A stretch of DNA of 39,003 nucleotides, taken from BRH-c54 sp036567945. Its GTDB lineage: Bacteria > Bacteroidota > Bacteroidia > Flavobacteriales_E > Vicingaceae. Where the stretch lies: positions 1 to 39,003 of the forward strand of contig DATCTM010000028.1 of assembly GCA_036567945.1 (NCBI GenBank), in the 5' to 3' direction. The notes below the pieces were generated by a model, which was not told the origin of the DNA, ran no database searches, and saw only the letters and a program-made list of their open reading frames with translations. Within the stretch, counting starts at the first letter, position 1. The number at the start of each line of letters is the position of its first letter. Below are positions 6,532 through 15,939 of the stretch, piece after piece. A program made the position numbers and the translations under genes.

Positions 6532-9500
6532 TTATTTTAAGAATTTGCTGTTGAATTTCGCATCATTGTTATAGATATTGATGAAATAAATTCCTTTAGC
6601 ATTTTCATTAAAAGGAACTGTAATAATTCCTTCATTGTTATTGATGTTTAATTTAGTTGAAACTATAACTTGTCCTAATGAATTTAAGATATTTAAGTTG
6701 TAAGTTCCTTGAGCAATATTCTCATAAGAAATGTTGATGTTGTTATTGATATTATCAAAATAAGCAACCATTGATTTTCCATTGTTTAAATCATCAATAC
6801 TATTGCAGATATCAACTACAATAGAACCATTGTGAGTATCTGTTCCACATGAGTTAGAAATTACTACTGCAAAGTTGTGTGTTCCTGCAACACCAAAACT
6901 TACTAATGGGTTAGCTATTGTTGATGACCCCATAGATGGACTTCCTTGAGGGAATGACCAGTTGTAAGAAGTCCCACCTACTGAACTTGAAGCATCAAAC
7001 TGAACATTCATATTTTCACAAACATTACTGTTTGGTGTATAAGTAACTACAGCAGAAGGAGCCTGATTTACAGTAACTGTTATTTGGTCTGTATTAGAAC
7101 AACTTCCTGTGGTTCCAGTTACGGTATAAGTTGTAGTAGCAGTAGGAGTAAAAGCCACTCCATCAGTTACACCATTATCCCAAGTGTAAGCAGAAGCATT
7201 ACCACTTCCGGTTAAAGTAACAGACTGACCAGCACAAACAGATGTTGAAGTTGCGGTTGCTGTTACAGTTGGAGCAGGCGTTACAGTAATGGTTATTTGG
7301 TCAGTGTTAGAACAACCACCATTAGATCCAGTTACGGTATAAGTGGTAGTAACTGTTGGCGTAAAAGCAACACCATCAGTAACACCATTATTCCAAGTGT
7401 AGTTAGAAGCATTACCACTTCCGGTTAGAGTAACAGATTGACCTGCACAAATAGAAGTAGAAGTAGCAGTAGCTGTTACAGTTGGAGCAGGGGTTACAGT
7501 AATGGTTATCTGATCTGTGTTAGAACAACTTCCTGTAGTACCTGTAACGGTATAAGTTGTAGTAGCAGTAGGAGTAAAAGCAACTCCATCAGTTACACCA
7601 TTATCCCAAGTGTAAGTAGAAGCATTACCACTCCCTGTTAAAGTAACAGATTGACCTGCACAAATAGAAGTAGAGGTAGCATTAGCAACTACAGTAGGAG
7701 CTGTATTAACTGTAATGGTTATTTGATCTGTATTAGAACAACTTCCTGTAGTCCCTGTAACGGTATAAGTTGTAGTAACAGTAGGAGTAAAGGCAACACC
7801 ATCAGTAACCCCATTATCCCAAGTGTAAGCAGAAGCATTACCACTTCCGGTTAAGGTAACAGATTGACCTGCACAAATAGAAGTAGAGGTAGCATTAGCT
7901 GTTACAGTTGGAGCCGGATTAACAGTAACGGTTACTTGAGCTGTATTTTGACAACTATTAGTACCTGTTCCGGTTACAGTGTAAGTTGTGGTAGTTGAAG
8001 GAGTAAAAGCAACACCATTAGTTACACCATTATCCCAAGAGTAAGAAGTTGCAGTACCACCTCCCGTTAAAGTTACAGGGTCGCCAGCACAAATGGTAGT
8101 AGCCGATGCATTTGCAGTAACTGTAGGAAGCGCTTCAATGGTAATTGTTCCATTGTATGTGTCAGTACCACAAGCACTTGTAATCTGTAATGAGTAGTTG
8201 TGTGTTCCGGCAGCTCCAAAACTAACTGTTTCAAAAGGGTTAGTAGATGAACTCATAGATGGGCTTCCCTGAGGGAATGACCAACTATATGTTGACGCAT
8301 TGGTTGAACTTGTTCCATCAAATACCACGTTTGTTCCTTGACAAATAGTAGTTGAAGGGGTTACGGTAGCATTAGCAATAGTTGGTAAGTTCATTACATA
8401 GATAGTAACAAATCCATTACCAGAACAACCTCCTGTAGTTCCTGCAACATTATAAGTTGTAGTAGATGTTGGAGAAACAGTAATTGCGTTGGTTGTTTGT
8501 CCACCCGGAGACCACAAATAGCTTGTTGCACCTGATGCAGTTAGTGTTACAGAAGTTCCTGAGCAAATGGTATCAGCTGTTGTAGCTATACTAACATTTG
8601 GAGATGGATTAACAGTTATGGTTACAGAATCAATTCTATATCTGCTACATCCTCCACCAACAACTTCTAAATAAGTAGTATATGTTCCGGCAGAGCTATA
8701 CAATACACTATCAATTACATTGTTTGAATTAGCAGGGTTCATTCCCGGGAAAGACCATAATAATGTATCTTGACCTGTAGAACCTGTAGCATCATATTGC
8801 ACCATTTCTCCTTCACATATAGTAGTTGGAGTAGCAGTTAAAGAAATAGCAGTGGTGTCATTAGTTAACCAAGGGAAGAAATAATGAGTTACACTTAATC
8901 CCCAGCCACCTGTACCATTATAAGCATTCCATGTATTGTCATTCCATTGCTCCCAAGCAGTGTTTGGGGTGGATTGTGCATCTACATTAGTCACAACGGC
9001 AATGGTGTCACCTACTGCCATGTTTAAGTTAGCAAAACGTACTCCTACAAACACTTCTCCTGAAGCAGGAAGAGGAACAGCATTGTCAAACTCAATGAAA
9101 GGAATACCGGGAGTATTTGCCATAACATAAGACATAGGCAATGTTTTTGTACCTAATAAAGCACCAACTGTTCCACCTGTTCCATCATATACATTTACAT
9201 CAATAGTTTTAGTTGGTGTATTGGTAGAAGCTCTTGCAAACCATATATAAGTACCTATTAAATAATTGAAACCACTTGTTTGAGTAGCATTATAATAATT
9301 TAACTTAGCTCTATCGCCATAGTTGTTTGTTCCTGCAACATATCCATTTCCTGCACCGGCACTATATAGTGTTGGAGTCCAACCAAAATGAAAAGGACTA
9401 CCAGTAGTATCCATATCTATAATTTCGCATGTTCCCGGTTGAACAACATTGATGTAATTGGTTTTTGTTTCAGTATCATTACCATTAGCGTTAGTAACTG

Positions 9501-11091
9501 TTAAAGAAACTTCATACAAACCAATATTGTTATAAGTAACCGTATGTGGACCTTGAGTATTTGCAGTAGCCGGTACTACGCCCCCTAAGCTTTGATTATC
9601 AAAATTCCACGACCAAGTGGTAGGAGCAAATGTTGACTGATCTGTAAAAGTAACAGAACTACCTGCATAAACTGTGGTTACATTGGCTGTAAATTCAGCA
9701 ACAGGAGGATTACTTAAGCTGGCAGAAACACATTGTAAAGCTTGAAAAGCATTTATTCTTCCTGCTCCTAATAAACCAACATAACTTGGGTTAGCAGCAT
9801 TAATATTATCAGCAGAAGAATACAAACAATTAATTAATGAAGTATTTGGCATAGATGGATTTAAAGACTTCATTAATCCTAAAAGACCAGAAACCATTGG
9901 AGATGCCATAGAAGTACCACTCATATAAGAGTAGCTATTGTTTGGTATAGTACTCGCAATATTACTACCCGGTGCGGTAATATCAACAGAATTACCATAG
10001 TTAGAAAAACTTGACTTAACATCACCGGTTGTAGAAGAAGCTACAGAAATTACATTATTATAATTAGAAGGATAATGAGGAGTATTGTCATTATTTACAT
10101 TGTCATTTCCTGCTGCAGCAACAACTATAGAACCATTGTTCCAAGCAAAATTAACTATATTTTGACCAGTAGTTGAGTAGCCTGTTCCTCCCCAAGAGCA
10201 ATTAATAACATCAGCACCATTAACTGCGGCATAATAAATTCCATCATATCCATTAGTTACTGAATTAGATCCGGCATTGTTTCTAGTGGCTTTAACAGCC
10301 ATAATGCTAATACCAAACCCAATAGAAGAAACTCCAATAGTATTATCTGTTTCTGCACCTGTAGTTCCAGCAACGTGTGTTCCATGACTAAAAGCGGTAG
10401 TTGGAGGGTTTGGGTTATTATCATTATCACCAACATCATAACCATTTACGTCATCCACATATCCATTATTATCATCATCAATACTGTTATTAGGTATTTC
10501 TCCCGTGTTAGTCCATATTTGATTAGTTAAATCTGGGTGAGTAATTTGTACTGCATTATCTACCGTAGCAACAACTATGTTGGCATTACCTGTACTAATA
10601 TTCCAAGCTTGTTCTGCTTGAATTTGAAATAAGCCCCACATATTAGTAGTGTTGTGATATTGGTCGTTTGGAGCATAAGAAGTTTTATATAAAGGTACTT
10701 TTTCAGCATAATCAACAGCACCGGAAGCTTCTAATTCATTAATAAAAGCTTCTACGTTTTCTATGTCATCAAATTCAATTAAATAAGTATTTAACAAATC
10801 CTGAGAGGAATATGCTTTTGGAAATGGTCTTGAAAGTTTTTTAATGGTATGATTTACAAAAACATTTCTTAAAAAAGGCATAGATGATAATTTAATGTTT
10901 TCATCATTAAACGTTTCAATATTACCACTCTTAGAAGCTTGTTTTACAATAAAATTTTCTTCAGAATTTTTTATTTTAAACCAAATTTTACCATCTTGAT
11001 AATCTTCATAAACTTTTTGAGAATATCCGATACCTACAGTAAATGCTAACAGAAGTGTTAAAATACTTTTAAATAATAAATTTGTTTTCAT
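6532..11091 (-). CDS. Secreted S8 subtilase with PKD/Ig-like repeats and T9SS signal
   Basis: 1519 residues. After a signal peptide (cut near GYSQ, residue 25) and a propeptide comes an S8 catalytic domain with Asp178 (ATVDNA), His236 (HGTHVAG), oxyanion Asn329 and Ser394 (GTSMASP). A PKD domain follows at about 460-550, then a jelly-roll-like segment and further PKD/Ig-like modules. Five near-identical repeats of 71-72 residues come next (CAGQSVTLTGSG core), then a last PKD domain and a type A T9SS C-terminal domain (from about 1445). It is probably a cell-surface or secreted protease or adhesin exported through Sec and then T9SS. The ATG at 11091 precedes a clear signal peptide. A hairpin AAGTATTTT/AAAATACTT (11129-11152) lies in its leader region. 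Confidence 0.92.
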   Translation of the reverse strand: MKTNLLFKSILTLLLAFTVGIGYSQKVYEDYQDGKIWFKIKNSEENFIVKQASKSGNIETFNDENIKLSSMPFLRNVFVNHTIKKLSRPFPKAYSSQDLLNTYLIEFDDIENVEAFINELEASGAVDYAEKVPLYKTSYAPNDQYHNTTNMWGLFQIQAEQAWNISTGNANIVVATVDNAVQITHPDLTNQIWTNTGEIPNNSIDDDNNGYVDDVNGYDVGDNDNNPNPPTTAFSHGTHVAGTTGAETDNTIGVSSIGFGISIMAVKATRNNAGSNSVTNGYDGIYYAAVNGADVINCSWGGTGYSTTGQNIVNFAWNNGSIVVAAAGNDNVNNDNTPHYPSNYNNVISVASSTTGDVKSSFSNYGNSVDITAPGSNIASTIPNNSYSYMSGTSMASPMVSGLLGLMKSLNPSMPNTSLINCLYSSADNINAANPSYVGLLGAGRINAFQALQCVSASLSNPPVAEFTANVTTVYAGSSVTFTDQSTFAPTTWSWNFDNQSLGGVVPATANTQGPHTVTYNNIGLYEVSLTVTNANGNDTETKTNYINVVQPGTCEIIDMDTTGSPFHFGWTPTLYSAGAGNGYVAGTNNYGDRAKLNYYNATQTSGFNYLIGTYIWFARASTNTPTKTIDVNVYDGTGGTVGALLGTKTLPMSYVMANTPGIPFIEFDNAVPLPASGEVFVGVRFANLNMAVGDTIAVVTNVDAQSTPNTAWEQWNDNTWNAYNGTGGWGLSVTHYFFPWLTNDTTAISLTATPTTICEGEMVQYDATGSTGQDTLLWSFPGMNPANSNNVIDSVLYSSAGTYTTYLEVVGGGCSRYRIDSVTITVNPSPNVSIATTADTICSGTSVTLTASGATSYLWSPGGQTTNAITVSPTSTTTYNVAGTTGGCSGNGFVTIYVMNLPTIANATVTPSTTICQGTNVVFDGTSSTNASTYSWSFPQGSPSMSSSTNPFETVSFGAAGTHNYSLQITSACGTDTYNGTITIEALPTVTANASATTICAGDPVTLTGGGTATSYSWDNGVTNGVAFTPSTTTTYTVTGTGTNSCQNTAQVTVTVNPAPTVTANATSTSICAGQSVTLTGSGNASAYTWDNGVTDGVAFTPTVTTTYTVTGTTGSCSNTDQITITVNTAPTVVANATSTSICAGQSVTLTGSGNASTYTWDNGVTDGVAFTPTATTTYTVTGTTGSCSNTDQITITVTPAPTVTATATSTSICAGQSVTLTGSGNASNYTWNNGVTDGVAFTPTVTTTYTVTGSNGGCSNTDQITITVTPAPTVTATATSTSVCAGQSVTLTGSGNASAYTWDNGVTDGVAFTPTATTTYTVTGTTGSCSNTDQITVTVNQAPSAVVTYTPNSNVCENMNVQFDASSSVGGTSYNWSFPQGSPSMGSSTIANPLVSFGVAGTHNFAVVISNSCGTDTHNGSIVVDICNSIDDLNNGKSMVAYFDNINNNINISYENIAQGTYNLNILNSLGQVIVSTKLNINNNEGIITVPFNENAKGIYFINIYNNDAKFNSKFLK
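7060..8127 (-). repeat. Five tandem 213-bp coding repeats inside the subtilase gene
   Basis: Repeat units begin at proline codons ending at 7272, 7485, 7698, 7911 and 8127 (minus strand). The spacing is 213 bases and the most N-terminal unit is 216. Each encodes one Ig-like module with ICAGQSVTLTGSG, YTWDNGVTDGVAFTPT and TTTYTVTGTTGSCSNTDQI. The four C-terminal copies are close to identical also at DNA level, which points to recent amplification. A sixth, diverged module lies further N-terminal in the protein. Confidence 0.9.
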
Positions 11092-11171
11092 AGTATGTTG
11101 AGTTTGATATTAATTTCGACCTAAAAGTAAGTATTTTTTGTGGAAAATACTTAGTCCTATGGTCAATTGAC

Positions 11172-11191
11172 TTATTAACAATTGTTAATAA
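11172..11191. promoter_or_regulatory. Perfect 20-base palindrome between B12 operon and subtilase
   Basis: TTATTAACAATTGTTAATAA is a perfect two-fold palindrome. It lies between the end of the B12 operon (11245) and the start of the subtilase gene (11091), both on the minus strand. It could be a dimeric regulator's operator for the subtilase gene or an AT-rich stem at the operon end. It lacks a GC-rich stem with a T-tract, so I do not call it a terminator. Confidence 0.4.
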
Positions 11192-11244
11192 AACAAGCTC
11201 AATACTAATGTTTTAAAAGATGTAAAAATGAAAGAAAATTGATG

Positions 11245-12309
11245 TTAGGGAAGAAACAAAATGTACCCGGAATTAATACCTGACTGAAATTGATGGGAAA
11301 GTTGTTGGTTGTTTTTGTAAACAGAAATAGTACTATTTTGCACAAAATCTTTTGCATCAGCAACATAAATTTCTTGAGTAGTTGGGTGTATACCTAAGCT
11401 ATAAAAAACCTCTCCATTATTGGAAACCCAATTTGATGTTGGTAAGGACGTATCATTGATATTCATTTTGAAAATATGATTATTAATGAAATATAAATTT
11501 TCTTTTGAGTTATCAATTATTAAATCTGACGGAGAGTGATTAATATTGCCAAATACCAAAGTTTGTTCAATAGTTCTTAAGGTTGGATTAAACTTTATTA
11601 ATTGAGCATTAGCTTCATTAAAACCACCGTCACACATTATCCAAATGTTATTATTTTTATCTAGTACTAAGCTATTTGGTTGAATTCCTACCGAAATATT
11701 ATCAATAATTTGATGGTTAGTTGTATTAATGAGTATTAATTTGTTATTGCTCATATCACAAACATAAGCAGTATCGTTATAAATAAGCATTTCTTCTGTC
11801 CAATTAGAGCTGGTTGTGATACTTCCTGAGATAGAGTTGTTCGTTAAGTTTACAATGTCAATTTTATTAGAAAAGAGATTACTTACATAAGCTGTTGATG
11901 AATTTATAGGTAGAAAATACCTAGGAGAGTCAAAACCTGTAATGGTAGCTATTGAAATAAAATTAGCTTTATCAATAATTTCAATTTTATTGGAATTATT
12001 CACTACTACTACTATTTTTTCATTGAAATAATAAGCAGATTGGGCTACATCACCTAATGGGTAATTATTAGCTTGCTGAAAAATACCGTTATGCACATTT
12101 TTGTCGGTAGAATTGTACAGGGTAAGCGTTGCGTTTCCAAAACCAAAATTTCCTTCATTAACAATAATCACATCATTTTGAATAGAAGGTGTAATGGCAT
12201 TTTCCTCACAGTTTTTACATTGCGGACCAAATTCTTCTTTTTTACAAGAAGAAAAAGTTAATATTAATAATGTTAAGCTAACAATGATATGTGAGGTAAA
12301 CTTGTTCAT
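11245..12309 (-). CDS. btuG: BtuG-like beta-propeller surface lipoprotein (DUF5074/YncE-like)
   Basis: 354 residues from ATG at 12309. This start overlaps the receptor gene's stop as ATGA, which indicates translational coupling, and it places a lipobox (LTFSSC, Cys22) correctly. The 17 extra codons possible upstream would ruin the signal peptide. After an N-terminal CKKEEFGPQCKNC segment, blade-like repeats follow (VIIVNEGNFGFGNATLTLYN, AYVSNLFSNKIDIVNL, AYVCDMSNNKLILIN, NIWIMCDGG, IYVADAKD). This matches the YncE-like propeller lipoproteins of Bacteroidota B12 loci. BtuG of gut Bacteroides binds B12 with very high affinity and caps BtuB. Placement directly after the receptor in a cobalamin-riboswitch operon supports that role. 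The gene name is by analogy. Confidence 0.8.
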   Translation of the reverse strand: MNKFTSHIIVSLTLLILTFSSCKKEEFGPQCKNCEENAITPSIQNDVIIVNEGNFGFGNATLTLYNSTDKNVHNGIFQQANNYPLGDVAQSAYYFNEKIVVVVNNSNKIEIIDKANFISIATITGFDSPRYFLPINSSTAYVSNLFSNKIDIVNLTNNSISGSITTSSNWTEEMLIYNDTAYVCDMSNNKLILINTTNHQIIDNISVGIQPNSLVLDKNNNIWIMCDGGFNEANAQLIKFNPTLRTIEQTLVFGNINHSPSDLIIDNSKENLYFINNHIFKMNINDTSLPTSNWVSNNGEVFYSLGIHPTTQEIYVADAKDFVQNSTISVYKNNQQLSHQFQSGINSGYILFLP

Positions 12310-14195
12310 AAATTTAGAGCTAAGGTTAGCATGTAGTTTCTTAGTGGCATTGGTCTCCAAGCAATAGATTGGTAGGTTTGGTTAAAAAGGTTGTTCACTT
12401 GAAAACGCAAATTAAAGGTGGTAGCTTTTAATTTTATATTTTGAGAAATAGAGACGTTAGAAATATAATTTGCCGGTAAGTACCAATTGTTATCAGTGCT
12501 AATGTATCTTAATCCGGTGTAATAATAACCGTAATTTAAAGAAGTATTTTTATATGTTAATTTTATGTTTGTATTGAATTGATGTTGAGGCACATAAATT
12601 AATTGTTTGTAAAGAGCATCATCAGTATTTTTAGGTAAATCAATATTTTTTGAGATGGTGTAAGCATAATTTCCTCTGATGCTTAAATCAACTTTGTTGA
12701 GCTTGTATTTGATGGTTAATGTACTTTCAAAACCTTTGTTTTCTACTTTCTTTAAATTGGTGGGGCTCCAAATACTTCCTGTACTTGGTTGCCATAAAAT
12801 CCAGTTGGAGACATGAGCAAAAAAGAAAGTGTTTTCTGTGGTAATGGTTGTCTTTCCAAAAGCTTTATGGTATTTTATTCCTGCTTCGCTCATTTTAGCT
12901 TCTTCTGGTTTTAAATTAGGATTTCCACCGGGTGTCCAATATAAATCATTGAAAGTTGGGTAATTGTGGTTTATTCCTATAGCTGCTTTTAGTGTTACAT
13001 CTTCTAATTTAGGAAGTTGATAACCTAATGAAATACTTGGAGCTAAAGGTTTGAAGCAATCATCAACAACAGTCATTCTATTAAAGACAGTCCAATTTAA
13101 GCGTTTAAAGTTTCCGGAAAAACCTGTTAGCCAACTATTGTTGAATCTTTTGTGCTCGCTATTATAACCATCTGCTTTAGCTTGTTCGTGTCTTATATTA
13201 ATTTTATTCAAAAAAGTAATTTTATCGTTTATAAAATAATTGACATCTACATGGTTATCAATTAAAAGACTGTTATTTTTTGAATTGATATCAATAAGTT
13301 TATTGTTGTAAATTAAGTTGTCATGAATAAGAGCTGAGCTTATTTTATAAGAGATTTTGTTTTTAAAACCAGTGGTATTGATTAACAAACGAAAAGATTC
13401 ATCTTGTTGCGTTTCATCATTTTTTTCTACTAACATGGTTGAGGGTAAGTTTCTATCGCTATTGAAATACCAAAACCTTATGCCGATGGTTTGGTTTTTT
13501 ATTTTTTTATAAATGGCTTGTTGAAATCCGTATTGTTTTAAGGCTGCATTTTGCAGTTTTTCTTCAGGATTTTCTTTTTTGGAAAAGTTATAATACACTA
13601 AATCATTATCTGCTTCGGAATGTAATATTCGTGTTTCGTAAAACCAATTGTTGGTTCCTAAATATGCAACTTTTCCACTATGAATTTGTTTGTTAAAACT
13701 GCCTATTGAATAGTTGTAGTTCAATTTTACCGATTTTGTTGAATCATTAAAATTGGGTAAAGAATTTTGCAGGTTTACACTACCTCCTAATGCACCATTA
13801 CCATCAATTAGTCCACTTGCACCGTAATGGAGCTCTACTTTATCAAAAAATGGAGTAGGGTACAAAGAAAAATCTATTTGCCCGTTCATGGGGGAATTTA
13901 AAGAAATGCCATTCCACAACACACGTGTATGGCCTGCACCGGTACCTCTAAAAGATACGGAGGCTAAGGAACCTGAGCCATAAGATTTAATAAAAATGGT
14001 AGAATTCTCTTGTAACAGTTGAGCTAAATTTTCAACAGATTTGGTGGTGACAGCATCTAAGTTGGTTGTTTTGTAAGTGGCGGATACTGCTAATTCTTCA
14101 ATAACAAAAGGTTCAAATTTAATAGTGTCATTCAGTAATTGTCCAAAGGTATTTTGAACAATAAACAGGGTAAATATGACGCTTATTAATTTCAT
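12306..14195 (-). CDS. btuB: TonB-dependent cobalamin receptor, BtuB-like
   Basis: 629 residues: signal peptide (cut after NTFGQ), plug domain (about 35-150, with SYGSGSLASVSFRG, HTRVLWNGISLNSPMNGQ and the G-rich GLIDGNGALGGSVNL), and a 22-strand-type barrel ending in MLTLALNL. It has no N-terminal carboxypeptidase-like extension, and it is similar in size to E. coli BtuB. TonB-dependent receptors import nutrients across the outer membrane using the proton-motive force. The substrate is assigned from the cobalamin riboswitch at the head of the operon and the BtuG-like partner overlapping its 3' end, not from residues in the barrel. Confidence 0.87.
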   Translation of the reverse strand: MKLISVIFTLFIVQNTFGQLLNDTIKFEPFVIEELAVSATYKTTNLDAVTTKSVENLAQLLQENSTIFIKSYGSGSLASVSFRGTGAGHTRVLWNGISLNSPMNGQIDFSLYPTPFFDKVELHYGASGLIDGNGALGGSVNLQNSLPNFNDSTKSVKLNYNYSIGSFNKQIHSGKVAYLGTNNWFYETRILHSEADNDLVYYNFSKKENPEEKLQNAALKQYGFQQAIYKKIKNQTIGIRFWYFNSDRNLPSTMLVEKNDETQQDESFRLLINTTGFKNKISYKISSALIHDNLIYNNKLIDINSKNNSLLIDNHVDVNYFINDKITFLNKINIRHEQAKADGYNSEHKRFNNSWLTGFSGNFKRLNWTVFNRMTVVDDCFKPLAPSISLGYQLPKLEDVTLKAAIGINHNYPTFNDLYWTPGGNPNLKPEEAKMSEAGIKYHKAFGKTTITTENTFFFAHVSNWILWQPSTGSIWSPTNLKKVENKGFESTLTIKYKLNKVDLSIRGNYAYTISKNIDLPKNTDDALYKQLIYVPQHQFNTNIKLTYKNTSLNYGYYYTGLRYISTDNNWYLPANYISNVSISQNIKLKATTFNLRFQVNNLFNQTYQSIAWRPMPLRNYMLTLALNL

Positions 14196-14215
14196 TTATA
14201 TAGCTGGCAGGTGTG

Positions 14216-15205
14216 TTATAGTTTTATTATCTTATGTGTTGATACTTGTTTGTTGGCAATAATTTTTAAAAAATAAATTCCTTTTTCTAAGTTAGTTGTA
14301 TTAATAGTATTGTTGTTTGGTGATGTTGTTTCTTTAAAAAGTGTTTTACCATTCATGTCAACAATAGTATAGCTATAATCAGTGTTGATGTTTAACTCTA
14401 AGGTTAAATTAGTTGAAAATGGATTGGGATAAATTTGGTTGACTATTGGTTCATTTTCATTAATGTTGGTTGGTTGTTGATGAATGATACCAACAGCATC
14501 TAAATCAAAACCACCGGTAGGAAATGGAGTAGGGAAAGGGTCGTTAATAATATTATTTTCATCATCATAAGTGCCATAAGTTGGATTAATACTTCCGACT
14601 ACATCAATAATTTTAACGTGAGTAATATTATTAACGTCTAGGCCTAAAATTCCATCAACATCATCTAAGTCAAAAGGAGTTCCATATTGAGCTCGATATT
14701 TTCCAGCCAAGTTATGAATATAAGTAGCGTCCATATTAGCATTATTATCAAGTTGGGTAGTGTCTTGAGTTAGCGAATGAGCAGGAAATCTAAAAAAGTT
14801 GATACCATCTGAACTTACTTCAACAAAAGCGAGTTCTAGAAATTGTCCGTCAAATGAGTTTTCAAAAATGGCAAAATCTGCTCCTGAGCCATTTTTAATG
14901 GGAGCTGTAAAAGTTAAAATAGCATTTCCGCCATCACCAAGACTAACAACTCCTCCTATTCCTGATTTTCCTAAAACATCAGTTACTGTTCCGGCCGTAG
15001 TTTTTCCTAAAGAAGTATCAGCAATATTTTGCCAACCTCTTCCAATGGTGGCATTAGTAGCCCAAGCCACAAAAACAGATGAATCTTTATGGATAGCTGT
15101 TGTTCCTGTCTGACCAACAGCGGGAGCATAAGGTCCTTGAGCAACTATACTGTTGCTAAAAAATAATAGGTTGATTATAAGTATTATGTAAAGGTAAAAT
15201 TTCAT
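14216..15205 (-). CDS. T9SS-sorted surface protein in B12 operon, function unknown
   Basis: 329 residues: signal peptide (cut near IVAQ), a globular domain (about 25-245) and a type A T9SS sorting domain (IYPNPFSTNLTLEL to the C-terminal HKIIKL). The domain contains ATNATIGRGWQNIAD, VSLGDGGNAILTFTAP, GADFAIFENSF and FDLDDVDGI, which suggests a secreted beta-sandwich with possible Ca-binding acidic loops. I recognise it as a type of surface protein found in Bacteroidota B12 loci but know no assigned function. A corrinoid-binding or receptor-accessory role is an inference from the operon. It lies 4 bases after the DUF71 gene and 20 before the receptor. Confidence 0.75.
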   Translation of the reverse strand: MKFYLYIILIINLLFFSNSIVAQGPYAPAVGQTGTTAIHKDSSVFVAWATNATIGRGWQNIADTSLGKTTAGTVTDVLGKSGIGGVVSLGDGGNAILTFTAPIKNGSGADFAIFENSFDGQFLELAFVEVSSDGINFFRFPAHSLTQDTTQLDNNANMDATYIHNLAGKYRAQYGTPFDLDDVDGILGLDVNNITHVKIIDVVGSINPTYGTYDDENNIINDPFPTPFPTGGFDLDAVGIIHQQPTNINENEPIVNQIYPNPFSTNLTLELNINTDYSYTIVDMNGKTLFKETTSPNNNTINTTNLEKGIYFLKIIANKQVSTHKIIKL

Positions 15206-15209
15206 AGGG

Positions 15210-15932
15210 TTAATTTTTTGGAATTAAGTCAATAAACCAAAAGCCATTTTCAAAACCATCTTCGGGGAGAGAACCATCACTTGTAGTTTTAACCATATAT
15301 GGTTTATAAACAAGTTCGTGAGTAGAAAACTTAACTTCTTTTTTAAAGATTGGTCCCGCAAAACAAAATGTATGGTATTCGCCATTTTCGCCACAAGCAT
15401 CAACATTTTTAGGGAGTTGTTCTAAAAAAGTGTTGTCAATTTTTCTTCCTAACCAATTATGGTTTAAAAATTCATCATTTATACAGCATAAAAGGGTTTC
15501 AAAACCTTTTGCTACAAAATCATTAATTAAATCAGTAGTGTTTGTGTTCCATAAAGGAAACACAGCCTTCATACCTATTTTTGATAAGTTATTTTCTCTA
15601 TAAACTCGTAAATCTTTTAAAAAAATATCTCCAAAAATAACGTGTTCTATACCTTCTTCTTTAGCTTTTTGTAAGGTTAAAGCCATTTGTTTTTCATAAG
15701 CTTCATTCGAGGCTTTTGTAAGACCTACTTTTAAAATAGGAATTCCGATAGCTTCAACTTGTTTGTCTAACAATTCTTCGCGAATTCCATGCATAGAAAT
15801 TCTTTTCACATCTTGATTGATGGTAGTTAAAAGATACGTTACATCAAACTGTTTTTCTTCTAACACTTTGTGTAAACAATAAGCTGAGTCTTTACCCCCG
15901 CTCCAACAAAATATGGCTTTTGGAATTGACAT
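15210..15932 (-). CDS. DUF71/COG2102 adenine-nucleotide alpha hydrolase, B12-linked
   Basis: 240 residues. The N-terminus has the PP-loop FCWSGGKDSAYCLHK (ATP pyrophosphatase motif, residues 8-22). IEHVIFGDIFLKDLR and HTFCFAGPIF follow, as in the Dph6-like ATP_bind_4 family. The eukaryotic and archaeal members amidate diphthine, but bacteria lack diphthamide. Comparative genomics has proposed that a bacterial subgroup acts in B12 salvage, for example in amide chemistry on corrinoids. The location in a cobalamin-riboswitch operon, 7 bases after the BtuH-like gene, fits that subgroup. The actual reaction is unknown. Confidence 0.85.
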   Translation of the reverse strand: MSIPKAIFCWSGGKDSAYCLHKVLEEKQFDVTYLLTTINQDVKRISMHGIREELLDKQVEAIGIPILKVGLTKASNEAYEKQMALTLQKAKEEGIEHVIFGDIFLKDLRVYRENNLSKIGMKAVFPLWNTNTTDLINDFVAKGFETLLCCINDEFLNHNWLGRKIDNTFLEQLPKNVDACGENGEYHTFCFAGPIFKKEVKFSTHELVYKPYMVKTTSDGSLPEDGFENGFWFIDLIPKN

Positions 15933-15939
15933 GATTTAT

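Noticed and set aside
7438..7854. Two plus-strand open frames 213 bases apart, Ser/Arg/Cys-rich
   Set aside because: They are antisense shadows of the tandem repeats in the subtilase gene, which explains their spacing.
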